DNA from: Streptococcus mitis subsp. hohhotensis
Lineage (GTDB): Bacteria; Bacillota; Bacilli; Lactobacillales; Streptococcaceae
Direction: 5' to 3'
DNA length: 64,000 nucleotides
Assembly (NCBI RefSeq): GCF_000722775.1
Contig: NZ_JPFZ01000013.1
Coordinates: 62,001-126,000 of the forward strand
The translations under genes were made by a program, and so were the position numbers. The notes under the pieces were generated by a model. The model had not been told where the DNA came from and did no database searches. It was given only the letters and a program-made list of their open reading frames with translations. Below are positions 34,638 to 43,564 of the stretch, one piece after another (position 1 is the first letter of the stretch; the number at the start of each line of letters is the position of its first letter).

Positions 34638-36170
34638 TTATAAGATAGGGGCGAATAACTGGGCGATTTCTTTTACAAGCTTTTGATACCAGCTATTTTT
34701 TATCGTATGAGGGAAAATTTCTTGCGATGCTGAAAAAATCTCTTGAAAATCTTTTTGAATCTCAGCGATTGATTCTGTTTTATATAGCAAGACTGCATTT
34801 TCATAGTGGTGAAGCAAACTTCTATAATCTAAGTTAATGGTCCCAACTGCAGCAAAGTCCTTATCCACTAAGATTTGTTTACTGTGGATAAAGCCTGGAC
34901 TATACTCAAAAATCCTTACTCCTGCTGACAACAAATCCGGATAGGCCCCTCTTGTGATGAGTTGGATTAATTTCTTATCTGGAATGAAAGGGGTCACAAT
35001 ACGGACATCAACACCCCTCATGGCCGCATTTTTAATACTCTCTGTTAAGTCATAGTCAATAATCAAATAGGGCGTTGTGATATAGACTGAATCAGTGGCC
35101 TGATTAATCAAACTTTGATAGACTTTTTTCCCTACCTGGGCACGGAAGATGGGCTTGGGTCCACTACCGTAAGGAATGCAGAGCCCTTGGCCAGAACAAG
35201 GCTGATTTTCCAAGTGATACTGGTCAAAATCGCTGATTTCCCCACGATTGATATACCAAGTCATCAAAAAGAGACGGGTGAGAGCCTTGACACCAAGACC
35301 ATCTATGCGAATCCCACTGTCCTTCCAGTAGCCAAAGCGTTCTACATGATTGATGTACTCATCGGCTAAGTTAATGCCTCCTGTATAGGCTACCTGACCA
35401 TCTATGACAAGGATTTTACGATGGTCCCGATTGTTGTAAGCCACCGTCAAGCGAGGAACCACCTTGTTAAATTTATGGGCTTCAATTCCTCGACTACGAA
35501 GTTGAATAGTATAGTCTCCAGGCAAAGTTGCCATACAGCCGATATCATCATAGAGCATCTTGATCTCTACACCTTGAGCTGCCTTTTGCTCTAGTATGTC
35601 TAGTATGCTATTCCACATCAGACCTTCTTCGACAATATAATACTCTAGAAAGATAAACTTTTCAGCTTTCTTGAGGTCTTCCAACATATATTGCCACATG
35701 CTTTCACCCGAAGAAAAGAATTGTGAGTCTGTTCGATCATAGACATCGGCGTTACTATCCATACTTAACAAAGATTTGATAACTCCGTAAGCCGCCTTAT
35801 CCTCTTCCTTCAATTTCTGGCGGAGAGCTTTGCTATTATCCTCCCGAAAATGCATAGAACCAAGTTTGTCCAACTGCTTGATTTCTTTTTTGGATAATCG
35901 TCTTTCACCAAACATCAGATAGAGCAAGGGGCCAATGACCGGAACAAAAGTCACCACTAACCACATTACCTTGCTTTCAGGCGCCATGGAACGATTGACA
36001 ATCGCTACGATAGTCGCCATACTCATGAAGATTAAGAGAACAACCCAAAGAATAGGGGCCATACGCCCTAAATAAAGAAAGAGACCAAAAACAAGACACA
36101 GTTCAAGCAGCATAATCGAAAGACTAAAACCATACTTGGACATCAATAATTGAAATTTTCTATATTTCAT
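34638..36170 (-). CDS. cls: Cardiolipin synthase
   Basis: 510 residues. Joins two phosphatidylglycerols to cardiolipin and glycerol at the membrane. Two N-terminal membrane helices (about 10-60) are followed by two phospholipase-D domains with HKD motifs: His250 in HRKILVID and His429 in HSKQILVD. AGGAGGGG precedes the ATG. It is transcribed alone from its own promoter and ends at a strong terminator. Confidence 0.95.
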   Translation of the reverse strand: MKYRKFQLLMSKYGFSLSIMLLELCLVFGLFLYLGRMAPILWVVLLIFMSMATIVAIVNRSMAPESKVMWLVVTFVPVIGPLLYLMFGERRLSKKEIKQLDKLGSMHFREDNSKALRQKLKEEDKAAYGVIKSLLSMDSNADVYDRTDSQFFSSGESMWQYMLEDLKKAEKFIFLEYYIVEEGLMWNSILDILEQKAAQGVEIKMLYDDIGCMATLPGDYTIQLRSRGIEAHKFNKVVPRLTVAYNNRDHRKILVIDGQVAYTGGINLADEYINHVERFGYWKDSGIRIDGLGVKALTRLFLMTWYINRGEISDFDQYHLENQPCSGQGLCIPYGSGPKPIFRAQVGKKVYQSLINQATDSVYITTPYLIIDYDLTESIKNAAMRGVDVRIVTPFIPDKKLIQLITRGAYPDLLSAGVRIFEYSPGFIHSKQILVDKDFAAVGTINLDYRSLLHHYENAVLLYKTESIAEIQKDFQEIFSASQEIFPHTIKNSWYQKLVKEIAQLFAPIL

Positions 36171-36216
36171 ATCCCCTCCTTGATAGTTTGAATGATAAAA
36201 ACAGGTAATTAAAACT

Positions 36217-36246
36217 AGTATAACTCAGGTATTCGGTAGAAGGCAA
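36217..36246 (-). promoter_or_regulatory. cls promoter
   Basis: TTGCCT (36241-36246), 18-base spacer, TATACT (36217-36222) on the minus strand. Confidence 0.65.
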
Positions 36247-36274
36247 GTATTTATAATCATTTTTCTGAGCAAAA

Positions 36275-36301
36275 GCAAAAGAGACTAAAAAATCCAGTCT
36301 C
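36275..36301 (-). terminator. Terminator after the Gln/Ser-rich lipoprotein
   Basis: GAGACT/AGTCTC stem followed by TTTTGCTTTTG on the minus strand. Confidence 0.6.
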
Positions 36302-36309
36302 CTTCTAGT

Positions 36310-36753
36310 CTATTTTGATAAAACAATGCGATCAGACGCTTCTCTATCCATATCGTCGATAATCATCTGACTGCCATTGATTGCATAAATCTTGACATCA
36401 TCCCCAATCCCAATAATCATTCGTTGATTAGCGGCATCAAAGCTAACCTGCTTGATTTCTTGTTCCCCATCAGTTTCTACCTGTATCCAGGTGCCAGTTG
36501 TTCCAGTTACCACTAAAGTGATACGGTCTCCTTCGTCCTGACCAGTATAAGTTCCATCAATATTAGTTGGTTGAGCCTCAGGCGCATTCTGTGAAGAACT
36601 TGTCGTTGCCCGGTTTGTATTTTCTGTGGAAGATGAAGCAGCAGATTGTGATTGCTGAGTTTGTTGTGTTTGCGGTTGAGCTGCTGGTTGTTGAACCTGT
36701 TGAACTCTTTGTGAACAAGCTACTAAGAGACTAAGACTTACTAAAGTGGTCAA
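36310..36753 (-). CDS. Gln/Ser-rich lipoprotein (TTG start, coupled to folC)
   Basis: 147 residues with the lipobox LLVAC at residues 9-13. A low-complexity Gln/Ser/Thr segment (about 18-60) follows, then a small beta-rich domain (about 65-147). The frame opens at a TTG whose last two bases overlap the folC TGA stop, so initiation is probably coupled to folC termination. The signal peptide lacks the usual lysines. The place matches a pneumococcal lipoprotein of unknown role next to folC. Confidence 0.75.
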   Translation of the reverse strand: MTTLVSLSLLVACSQRVQQVQQPAAQPQTQQTQQSQSAASSSTENTNRATTSSSQNAPEAQPTNIDGTYTGQDEGDRITLVVTGTTGTWIQVETDGEQEIKQVSFDAANQRMIIGIGDDVKIYAINGSQMIIDDMDREASDRIVLSK

Positions 36754-38000
36754 CTTATCTGCTCATGCCCCAGTATGTGGCTCCGTACTTCTGAGATAAA
36801 ATAGAGAGACCCTGTAATGAATAACAAGTCCTTGGTATCGGCTCTTTCTTCAAAACTGCTGATAAATTCTCGGTAAGAGGGAATTACATGGTAACCTGTT
36901 ACATCTGTCTCGTCCAGAGAACCTTGATAGTCAAAACCAGTCACCTTGAGTTCCACCTGAGTCAAATTTTCAGTCAGATAACCTAACATCCCTTGATAAT
37001 CCTTACGTTTCAAGGCTCCAAATAGGATTTGAGGATGATATCCTTCCCGCTCTTTTTCTTTGATAAACTCAACCAAGCGAGTCAAGGCAGGAAGGTTATG
37101 AGCACCATCCAAGTAAATCTGAGGACGAATACGCTCCAAACGGCCAGCCCAATGGGTCTTCTCCAAAGCCTGTCTTACAACCTGCTCATCAACAACTTCC
37201 TTTCTTTCTCCCATAAAAAGAAGAAAAGTTTGCAACGCCAAGGCCGCATTTTCCTGCTGATAAGTTCCTTCCAATCCTATTTTCAACTGCGAAAAAGTTC
37301 CCAAAGAACTTGAAAAATCACCATTCAGCATTGAAAAATCCTGACCTGCCTGATAAAGGTCAACAGCTAAAGATTCGGCTTTTTTCTGACATACAAGCCT
37401 AGCTTCTGAAGGCAACTTAGCAATCACTGCCTTTTTACCAGCCTTAAAAATACCAGCTTTCTGCTCTGCGATTGCTGCTATACTATCACCCAGAGTCTCC
37501 TGATGGTCAAGTCCGATGGAGGTAATGACAGCAATCTCTCCAGTTACCACATTGGTTGTGTCAAGTAAGCCACCAATTCCCACTTCTAGTAGAACCAAAT
37601 CCACCTCTTGCTCTCTAAAATAAAGAAAAGCAATCAAGGTCAGCAATTCAAAAAAGGACAACTGGTCATGAGTTTGCAGAAGCATTTTTTCCATCTCCTT
37701 GACCTGCTCAGCCAAACGGATGAAGTCTGTGTCTGCTATAGGTTGCCCATTAATGCAGATTCGATCATTAATAGAGACGATATGAGGGGAGGTAAAGGTC
37801 GCAACTTTTTTGCCATGTCCCATAAATAACTCCCTCATAAAAGCAATGGTAGATCCTTTTCCATTAGTTCCTGTTACGTGGATAATAGGATAAGACTTCT
37901 CGGGATTCCCCAACAAATCCACTGCTTGCTGCATTCGGCCTAAACCTGACCTAAAATTCAAACCAATCCGACTATGAAGCCATTCTTCCACTTCAAACAT
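36750..38000 (-). CDS. folC: Folylpolyglutamate synthase / dihydrofolate synthase
   Basis: 416 residues, Mur-ligase fold. Adds glutamate to folates in the cytoplasm. The P-loop TGTNGKGST is near residues 44-52, and the folate-loop and central helix follow. The start at 38000 (MFEVEEW) has GGAG six bases upstream; an ATG two codons earlier abuts the ribosome site. It precedes the lipoprotein gene with which it overlaps. Confidence 0.94.
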   Translation of the reverse strand: MFEVEEWLHSRIGLNFRSGLGRMQQAVDLLGNPEKSYPIIHVTGTNGKGSTIAFMRELFMGHGKKVATFTSPHIVSINDRICINGQPIADTDFIRLAEQVKEMEKMLLQTHDQLSFFELLTLIAFLYFREQEVDLVLLEVGIGGLLDTTNVVTGEIAVITSIGLDHQETLGDSIAAIAEQKAGIFKAGKKAVIAKLPSEARLVCQKKAESLAVDLYQAGQDFSMLNGDFSSSLGTFSQLKIGLEGTYQQENAALALQTFLLFMGERKEVVDEQVVRQALEKTHWAGRLERIRPQIYLDGAHNLPALTRLVEFIKEKEREGYHPQILFGALKRKDYQGMLGYLTENLTQVELKVTGFDYQGSLDETDVTGYHVIPSYREFISSFEERADTKDLLFITGSLYFISEVRSHILGHEQIS

Positions 38001-38028
38001 ACACATCTCCTTGACAAAAGTCTAATCA

Positions 38029-38057
38029 ATTATCTAGTAAAATTCCGTAGATAACAA
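38029..38057 (-). promoter_or_regulatory. Possible folC promoter
   Basis: TTGTTA (38052-38057), 17-base spacer, GATAAT (38029-38034) on the minus strand, directly after the terminator below. Confidence 0.45.
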
Positions 38058-38088
38058 AAAATGAGGTCAGGATTTTCGTCCCGACCTC
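38056..38088 (-). terminator. Terminator of the ireB-ruvX-UPF0473 operon
   Basis: GAGGTCgGGA/TCCtGACCTC stem followed by ATTTTTTG on the minus strand. Confidence 0.8.
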
Positions 38089-38255
38089 TTACCTGGTTAG
38101 CTAATCACTAGCTACTATGAAGTTAACGTGGGGTAAAAACATCCACTGGATATGCCTGCGTTTCTATTTTCTAGCGCAGGGCTAAACACGTCCCCCGGAC
38201 TTACCAGTTCTCTCTTATTTTAAGGAACTGGGGTAAAAATGTTCACTGAACATTT
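38089..38255. other. Hairpin series after UPF0473
   Basis: Between the UPF0473 stop and the terminator lie GTTAGC/GCTAAC, CCTGCG/CGCAGG and CAGTTC/GAACTG hairpins, and two copies of GGGGTAAAAA. No coding sequence is seen. Confidence 0.5.
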
Positions 38256-38259
38256 TTAC
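38233..38259. repeat. Perfect 27-base palindrome over the UPF0473 stop codon
   Basis: Arms GTAAAAATGTTCA (38233-38245) and TGAACATTTTTAC (38247-38259) with one central base. A/T tracts in the stem would let it act as a weak terminator in both directions. Confidence 0.55.
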
Positions 38260-38561
38260 TCCTCCATAAAACTATTGAAGACTTCTTCAATCATGTTCCA
38301 TTCGTCTTCTGAGTCTTCTGGGATTGGTTGCAATTCGCCTTCTGTTCCATCTTCGTTTTCGATGAATGAGTAAGCTTGAATTTCAACTTGTCCGTCTTCG
38401 TCTTCTTCTGCGTTAACTGGTACTAGAAGAACATAGTTTTTACCAAATTCTTCTTTTCCGTCAATCGTCAAAAGGATTTCAAACAAGGTTTCATTTCCTT
38501 GCTCATCTACTAATGTAATTAATTCACGTTCTTCGTGATCGTGGTTATGATCGTGTGACAT
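38256..38561 (-). CDS. UPF0473 (DUF1292) family protein
   Basis: 101-residue very acidic protein starting [11 protein letters not shown]; the His/Asp-rich N-terminus could bind metal. It forms the conserved ireB-ruvX-DUF1292 cluster of Firmicutes (15 bases after ruvX). Function unknown. Confidence 0.9.
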   Translation of the reverse strand: MSHDHNHDHEERELITLVDEQGNETLFEILLTIDGKEEFGKNYVLLVPVNAEEDEDGQVEIQAYSFIENEDGTEGELQPIPEDSEDEWNMIEEVFNSFMEE

Positions 38562-38576
38562 AGCCTCTCCTTTATA

Positions 38577-38996
38577 TTAAAATTTTCTATCTAAATAATT
38601 TTGTAAAATCAGCTGAGCTGCTAACTTATCAATGACTTTCTTGCGCTTATTGCGACTGATATCTGCTTGTTCAATCAACATGCGCTCAGCGGCAACTGTT
38701 GTCAAGCGTTCATCCTGATAGTCTACTGGTAAACCAAAAAGCTCTTCTAGCTTTGCTCCGTATGCTTGACTAGCTTCCACGCGCGGTCCGCTTGTATTGT
38801 TCATGTTTTTAGGCAAGCCTACTACAAATCGTTCCACCTTGTAAGTATCAACCAACTCCTTAACGCGGTCAAAACCAAATTGGCCTTGCTCCTCATTGAT
38901 TTGGATGATTTCAAGCCCTTGAGCTGTAAAACCGAGCGGATCGCTAATCGCCACCCCTACCGTTTTTGAACCGACGTCCAATCCCATAATTCTCAT
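38577..38996 (-). CDS. ruvX: YqgF/RuvX-type Holliday junction resolvase-like nuclease
   Basis: 139 residues, RNase-H fold. N-terminal [14 protein letters not shown] carries the first catalytic Asp (residue 6), and VGLPKNMNN and DERLTT carry the others. Homologues act in 16S rRNA 5'-end maturation and in processing of branched DNA. It lies three bases after ireB. Confidence 0.93.
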   Translation of the reverse strand: MRIMGLDVGSKTVGVAISDPLGFTAQGLEIIQINEEQGQFGFDRVKELVDTYKVERFVVGLPKNMNNTSGPRVEASQAYGAKLEELFGLPVDYQDERLTTVAAERMLIEQADISRNKRKKVIDKLAAQLILQNYLDRKF

Positions 38997-38999
38997 AGG

Positions 39000-39266
39000 T
39001 TATAGATCGACTCCTTGTCCTTTAAGGTAGTAGCGGACCAATTCCTCAACGATTTCATCACGCTCATACTTACGGATTTGATTTCGTGCATTATTATAAC
39101 GAGGAACGTAGGCAGGGTCTCCACTCAATACGTAGCCTACAATTTGGTTAATTGGGTTGTAGCCCTTATCGTTCAACGAAGCATAGACATCAGTCAAAGT
39201 TTCGCTAATTTCTTTTTTATTGGAATCGTCCAATTTAAAACGTACTGTTTCTTCAGTAAATCCCAT
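39000..39266 (-). CDS. ireB: IreB family regulator (UPF0297)
   Basis: 88 residues starting [14 protein letters not shown]. In Enterococcus the homologue is phosphorylated by the IreK Ser/Thr kinase on N-terminal threonines and restrains cephalosporin resistance; a Thr-rich N-terminus is present here. Streptococcal StkP could be the kinase (inference). First gene of its operon. Confidence 0.9.
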
Positions 39267-39296
39267 TCTAACACCCTCTTTCCTTAGAATAGTACC

Positions 39297-39325
39297 ATTA
39301 TAGCATAATTCCTTACGTTCTACAA
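39297..39325 (-). promoter_or_regulatory. Promoter of the ireB-ruvX-UPF0473 operon
   Basis: TTGTAG (39320-39325), 17-base spacer, TGC-TATAAT (39297-39302) on the minus strand. Confidence 0.75.
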
Positions 39326-39352
39326 TTCAGGCAGTCTATTTATTTGGATTTT

Positions 39353-39922
39353 CTACTGTTCTGTCGCGCCATTTGCCAATCTGTCTGAAATATATTTGCT
39401 TGGTTCATTCTTCAAGAGATTTTCCAAGCCAATATTCTTCAGATATTCCAATTGAGAAGCCTTCTTGACATCCAAAACTTGAAAATCAAAACTAGTCGTT
39501 GTTTGAAGTTCTGTTGCACTTAATAGTTTAGTTTCAAGCTTAAATCCTGCCAATTTACGAGCTTCTATGATGGACTCATCCTTCTCCTCCGCCTCGAGAA
39601 GAGCTTTTTGGGTTTCTTCCACTCCATGTTGGTCAATATAGGTCTTCAACTCATCAGAGACTGGACGTTTTTGTTGAATGGTTAGGTTCAAAAAAGTCTT
39701 GTCTTTATAAGTAATGGTTTGGGTTTGCTGGCTGCCATCATCTGACTTGGGCAAGACCAAAGTCTTGGTGACAACTGTGTTCTTCTCAGCATTCTCAATA
39801 ACTGGCAATGCCGATTGAAGCGTATCCTTTTCTGTTTTTGTAGCTGGTCCAGTTTCTTTTTTCTGTCCGCAACCAACCAGGACAAAAAGGAAAGCTAGAC
39901 TAACAAGAACTATTTTTTTCAT
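39353..39922 (-). CDS. DUF1307 (YehR-like) lipoprotein
   Basis: 189 residues with a clear lipoprotein signal (MKKIVLVSLAFLFVLVGC). The mature part, with ITYKDKTFLNLTIQQ and a long helical half, matches the DUF1307 lipoprotein family. No ligand is known. It lies between spx and ireB, each with its own signals; the ribosome site is a weak AAAGAAG. Confidence 0.85.
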   Translation of the reverse strand: MKKIVLVSLAFLFVLVGCGQKKETGPATKTEKDTLQSALPVIENAEKNTVVTKTLVLPKSDDGSQQTQTITYKDKTFLNLTIQQKRPVSDELKTYIDQHGVEETQKALLEAEEKDESIIEARKLAGFKLETKLLSATELQTTTSFDFQVLDVKKASQLEYLKNIGLENLLKNEPSKYISDRLANGATEQ

Positions 39923-39957
39923 TTCTTTCTTCTTTCTTTTTGAAATTAAAATAGAAT

Positions 39958-39980
39958 AAGACTGGGAATTGCTCCCAGCC
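39958..39980 (-). terminator. Terminator of spx
   Basis: CTGGGA/TCCCAG stem followed by TCTTATTCTATTTT on the minus strand. Confidence 0.6.
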
Positions 39981-39987
39981 TTGATGT

Positions 39988-40386
39988 TTATAGAGCTGCA
40001 CGCAAACGTGCTTCTGCATTTTCTACATTACGGACAGAGCGTGGTAGGAAGGCACGAATATCGTCTTCCTTATAGCCAACTTGCAGGCGTTTTTCATCTA
40101 CAAGGATTGGGCTCTTTAAAATTCTCGGTGTTTCCATAATCAGATTGAGGACTTCGTTGACACTCAAATCTTCAATATCCACTCCAAGGGCTTTGGCATA
40201 GCGATTTTTAGACGAGACGATACTGGCTATTCCGTTATCTGTTTTTGTCAGAATATCCAGTAATTCTTCTCGCGTAATTCCTTCTTTACCAAGATTTTGT
40301 TCTTTATAACTTAACTGGTGGGCATTGAGCCAGGTTTTTGCTTTTTTACAGCTAGTACAACTTGAGACTGTATAAATTTTAATCAT
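39988..40386 (-). CDS. spx: Spx-family transcriptional regulator
   Basis: 132 residues, ArsC-like fold. The redox switch CxxC is Cys10-Cys13 (SSCTSC). Spx proteins bind the RNA polymerase alpha C-terminal domain and redirect transcription under oxidative and envelope stress. Streptococci carry two; by its place this is probably the SpxA2-type copy (inference). A GGGG-type ribosome site and a TGG-TATAAT promoter precede it. Confidence 0.93.
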   Translation of the reverse strand: MIKIYTVSSCTSCKKAKTWLNAHQLSYKEQNLGKEGITREELLDILTKTDNGIASIVSSKNRYAKALGVDIEDLSVNEVLNLIMETPRILKSPILVDEKRLQVGYKEDDIRAFLPRSVRNVENAEARLRAAL

Positions 40387-40427
40387 GTACCTACCCCTTT
40401 CGCTACATGTTACTATCAGTTTAGTCT

Positions 40428-40433
40428 ATTATA
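40428..40433 (-). promoter_or_regulatory. Extended -10 of spx
   Basis: TGG-TATAAT on the minus strand, 42 bases before the start. Confidence 0.5.
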
Positions 40434-40521
40434 CCATAAAAAACATCCGACTTGCGACCTATTTTTAAATTTTTTTGACTTTTTTCGTCATTTTCGTACT
40501 TTTTTCTTGACAAAATGAAAT

Positions 40522-43182
40522 TTACAGCCATTCTTGATATTTCTTGATATAGATTTTTTTCACAATTGTCACACTAATCATATACAAAATAATGATGAAA
40601 AGTAAAAAGATGAAATAAATCGGTTTTAAAGGAGTTAGATGGAGAAGGCTAGCTAGTGGACTGTAGGGAAGGAAGGTCACAAAGGCTGCAGCCAATAAGG
40701 TTGTCACAAGGACTAGCCAAGCTGGACGACTTTGTAAAAAGGGAATTTTGGCTGAACGCAGCATATGGATAACCATGGTCTGTGACCACATGGACTCGAT
40801 AAACCAACCTGTCTGAAACAAGACAATAAATCCTACGGCAGATTCTGCCCCATGAACATAGGCTTGACCTGTCGTCATGGGTACAATGATAAAATAGAGC
40901 AAAATAAAGGTCAAAATATCAAAGGCAGAAGATATAGGCCCCATCCAAACCATGAAACGTGTGATGGACTTAGCTTCCCAGGTATGCGGATTTCTCAAAA
41001 AATCTTTATCCACCTTGTCAAAAGGCAAGGCAATACAAGACAAATCATAGACTAGATTTAGGATAATCAAATGGACTGGTGCCATTGGTAAAAATGGCAA
41101 AAAGATTCCAGAGACCAATAGGGATAAGATATTCCCAAAATTAGAACTCACTGTCATTTTGATATATTTAGTCATATTGGCATAGACCTTACGCCCTTCA
41201 ACAAGTCCTTTTTCAAGCACCATGAGATCCTTATCAAGTAGGATAACATCAGCTGTTTCTTTGGCAATATCTACTGCTGTATCAACAGAAATCCCCACAT
41301 CTGCAACTTTCATAGAAGGAGCGTCATTGATTCCATCCCCCATATAGCCTACAGCATGACCATTAGCCTTAAATTGCAAAATAATCCTTGCTTTTTGGTC
41401 AGGAGAAAGTTTGGCGAAGACGGTTACCTCCTCTACGGCTTGGGCCAATTCTTGATCACTCATCTGATCAATTTCAGATCCTAACAGCATCTGATTGATA
41501 TCCAAACCAACCTTTTCACAGACTGCTTGGGTAACTTTTTCGTTGTCTCCCGTCAAAATCTTTGTTTGAACCCCATGCTCTAACAGAGCCTTAATTGCTG
41601 GTGCAGCAGATGGTTTAGGAGGATCTAGGAAGGCTAAATAACCAGTTAGAATCATATCCCCTTCATCATCAACTGTATAGGCATGACCTTCCTTCAAACC
41701 TGACTTATAGGCCACTCCTAAGACACGCAAACCTTGTTGATTTAGTTGTCTGACTTCTGTTAAAATTTCTTCTCTAATAACATCTGTCAAGGGAGTAGTC
41801 ACTCCTTGGTATTCCGCATAACTGGAAATCGTCAACATTTCCTCTAGGGCACCCTTGGTTACCAAACTAACAACTTCGTGTTCATCCTTAACGATAACAC
41901 TCATCCGTCTACGTTCAAAATCAAAGGGAAGCTCATCTATTTTTTGAAAAGTTTGAGCCAGATTTTGTAAGAGGGTGTGTTCTTTGGCTTCCTTTTCAGT
42001 CCGTTTGATGATGGCTCTGTCCATCAAATTTTTCAAGCCCGTTTGAAAATAAGAATTGAGATAAGCTCGTCTCAAGACGGTCAAATCCAAGCGTCCGTGG
42101 ATGTCCAAGGGATATTCAAGGACAATTTCGTCTTGGGTTAGAGTTCCTGTCTTATCTGTACACAAAATATCAATCGCCCCTAAGTCCTGTATGGCATTGA
42201 GTTTCTTGATAACTACTTTTTCCTTGGCCATAATGATGGAGCCCTTTGCTAGACTGGCCGTGATAATCATAGGAAGCATCTCAGGTGTCAATCCAACACC
42301 AACACTCAAAGCAAATACGCCAGCTTCTAACCAATCTCCATCTGTTAAACCATTGGACAAGAAAACGATGGGCACCATGACCAGCATCAAACGAATCAAG
42401 AGCCACGAAATACTATTCATCTCCCGCTCAAACGAAGTAGGCTCGTCATAGGTGTTCAAAGTCTGCTCAATGGCCCCCATCATGGTATCATCACCAACTG
42501 CTAAAACCACGGCCTTGGCACTACCAGACAAGACATTGGTTCCCATAAAGGCGAGCGCTTCTGCTTCTAGCAGACTATCAGATTGTTGAACTGTTGCCTT
42601 GGTCAAGGCCAATTTTTCAACCGATTCACTTTCACCTGTCAAGCCCGACTGTTGTACAAAGAAATCGCGCGACTCAAATAAAAGAAGATCTGCTGGAATC
42701 ATGTCTCCAGCGCTTAATTTAACCACGTCACCCACTACCAAATCATCGATAGGTACTTCTTGAATTTCTCCTTGACGAATGACAGTCGCTGTGTTGACAA
42801 TCATTTTTGATAGATTGGTCGCAGCCTTATCACTACGTAGTTCTTGGACAAAGCGTATGCCACCAGAAATGAGGACTAGGACAACGATGATTATAGAAGT
42901 CGTCGGATCCTCTTGACCTGGTTTTGCCAACCAGACATTGGTCACCAAGGAAATCACGGCGATGACCAGTAAGATGATCGTAAAAGGATTGATAATGGAT
43001 TCGTAAATTTTTTTGAGGATACTGTCTTCTTGACCCTTTGTGATGGTATTTTCACCATATAGGTCACGATTTTTCTCCACCTGCTCCTCAGTCAAGCCTG
43101 TTAGACTTGTCTTATAAAAAGATAGAGTTTCGTTTAAAGATGTATGAATAGCTGTTGCTAATCTTTCTTTTGTTGTTTTCAT
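40522..43182 (-). CDS. mgtA: Magnesium-translocating P-type ATPase
   Basis: 886 residues, P-type ATPase of the MgtA/MgtB (P3B) class that imports Mg2+ using ATP. Domains in order: actuator with LTGESE, phosphorylation site Asp343 in CTDKTGTLT, nucleotide-binding domain, TGDNEKV and GDGINDAPS hinge motifs, and ten membrane helices. GGAG lies seven bases from the ATG. It is a single-gene unit with its own promoter, M-box riboswitch and a small leader ORF. This gene is not remembered between spx and pepP in S. pneumoniae, so it may be strain specific. Confidence 0.95.
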   Translation of the reverse strand: MKTTKERLATAIHTSLNETLSFYKTSLTGLTEEQVEKNRDLYGENTITKGQEDSILKKIYESIINPFTIILLVIAVISLVTNVWLAKPGQEDPTTSIIIVVLVLISGGIRFVQELRSDKAATNLSKMIVNTATVIRQGEIQEVPIDDLVVGDVVKLSAGDMIPADLLLFESRDFFVQQSGLTGESESVEKLALTKATVQQSDSLLEAEALAFMGTNVLSGSAKAVVLAVGDDTMMGAIEQTLNTYDEPTSFEREMNSISWLLIRLMLVMVPIVFLSNGLTDGDWLEAGVFALSVGVGLTPEMLPMIITASLAKGSIIMAKEKVVIKKLNAIQDLGAIDILCTDKTGTLTQDEIVLEYPLDIHGRLDLTVLRRAYLNSYFQTGLKNLMDRAIIKRTEKEAKEHTLLQNLAQTFQKIDELPFDFERRRMSVIVKDEHEVVSLVTKGALEEMLTISSYAEYQGVTTPLTDVIREEILTEVRQLNQQGLRVLGVAYKSGLKEGHAYTVDDEGDMILTGYLAFLDPPKPSAAPAIKALLEHGVQTKILTGDNEKVTQAVCEKVGLDINQMLLGSEIDQMSDQELAQAVEEVTVFAKLSPDQKARIILQFKANGHAVGYMGDGINDAPSMKVADVGISVDTAVDIAKETADVILLDKDLMVLEKGLVEGRKVYANMTKYIKMTVSSNFGNILSLLVSGIFLPFLPMAPVHLIILNLVYDLSCIALPFDKVDKDFLRNPHTWEAKSITRFMVWMGPISSAFDILTFILLYFIIVPMTTGQAYVHGAESAVGFIVLFQTGWFIESMWSQTMVIHMLRSAKIPFLQSRPAWLVLVTTLLAAAFVTFLPYSPLASLLHLTPLKPIYFIFLLFIIILYMISVTIVKKIYIKKYQEWL

Positions 43183-43196
43183 TGGTTTCTCCTATC

Positions 43197-43220
43197 TGTA
43201 TGAATGATGTGTTTCATACA
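43197..43220 (-). other. Hairpin just upstream of the mgtA ribosome site
   Basis: TGTATGA/TCATACA, 7 bp with a 10-base loop, ends four bases before the GGAG. A competing stem, AGCGATTGG with CCAATCACT, includes leader-ORF codons and spans its stop. Confidence 0.5.
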
Positions 43221-43235
43221 CAGAGACCAATCACT

Positions 43236-43307
43236 TTATAAGGGCAGAACGACACAAATCAGCGATTGGCTGTGTATGTGCGGTTCCGGATGGTCGTCAA
43301 TTTGCAT
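43236..43307 (-). CDS. 23-residue leader peptide ORF upstream of mgtA
   Basis: Reads MQIDDHPEPHIHSQSLICVV and three more residues, then TAA. It has an excellent AAGGAG seven bases from its ATG. It starts after the M-box terminator and ends 53 bases before mgtA. Residues 3-9 alternate acidic and proline (IDDHPEP), similar in character to the E. coli MgtL start MEPDPTP, whose Asp/Pro run destabilises ribosomes in low Mg2+. An MgtL-like role is inference from position and composition; it is not homologous by sequence. Confidence 0.6.
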   Translation of the reverse strand: MQIDDHPEPHIHSQSLICVVLPL

Positions 43308-43340
43308 CGTCTGTCTCCTTTCTTTGTTTTAAACAGTAGA

Positions 43341-43366
43341 AAATCCCACCATAAAATGGCAGGATT
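43341..43366 (-). terminator. Terminator of the M-box riboswitch
   Basis: AATCCtgCCAT/ATGGtgGGATT on the minus strand, then TTTTCTACTGTTT. It follows the aptamer and is the likely expression platform; the T-run is short. Confidence 0.6.
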
Positions 43367-43389
43367 AAAAAACTAATTATCTGTTTTTC

Positions 43390-43530
43390 GTTCAAGCTTT
43401 AACTCCATAGGGCAATGAAATGAGCTTAGTCTTGGCCTTCGCGACCAGGACTGTTGACCAACGAGTAGTGTCTCCACTGCTTTGCGGTAGTCATCCGTAT
43501 CCCTATGGTAGCCTCACCTACCGTTTTCTT
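43390..43530 (-). promoter_or_regulatory. M-box (ykoK) magnesium riboswitch
   Basis: The minus strand contains the conserved blocks GGTAGGTGAGGCTACC, AGGGATACGG, GGTCAACAGTCC and, at the 3' end, CCCTATGG-AGTTAAAGC in the right order and spacing for the M-box aptamer. High Mg2+ should fold the aptamer and favour the terminator, turning mgtA off. Confidence 0.85.
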
Positions 43531-43535
43531 CTTTC

Positions 43536-43564
43536 AGTATAAACCTTTAAAATTTAAAAGTCAA
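43536..43564 (-). promoter_or_regulatory. mgtA promoter
   Basis: TTGACT (43559-43564), 17-base spacer, TATACT (43536-43541) on the minus strand, close to consensus. Confidence 0.85.
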
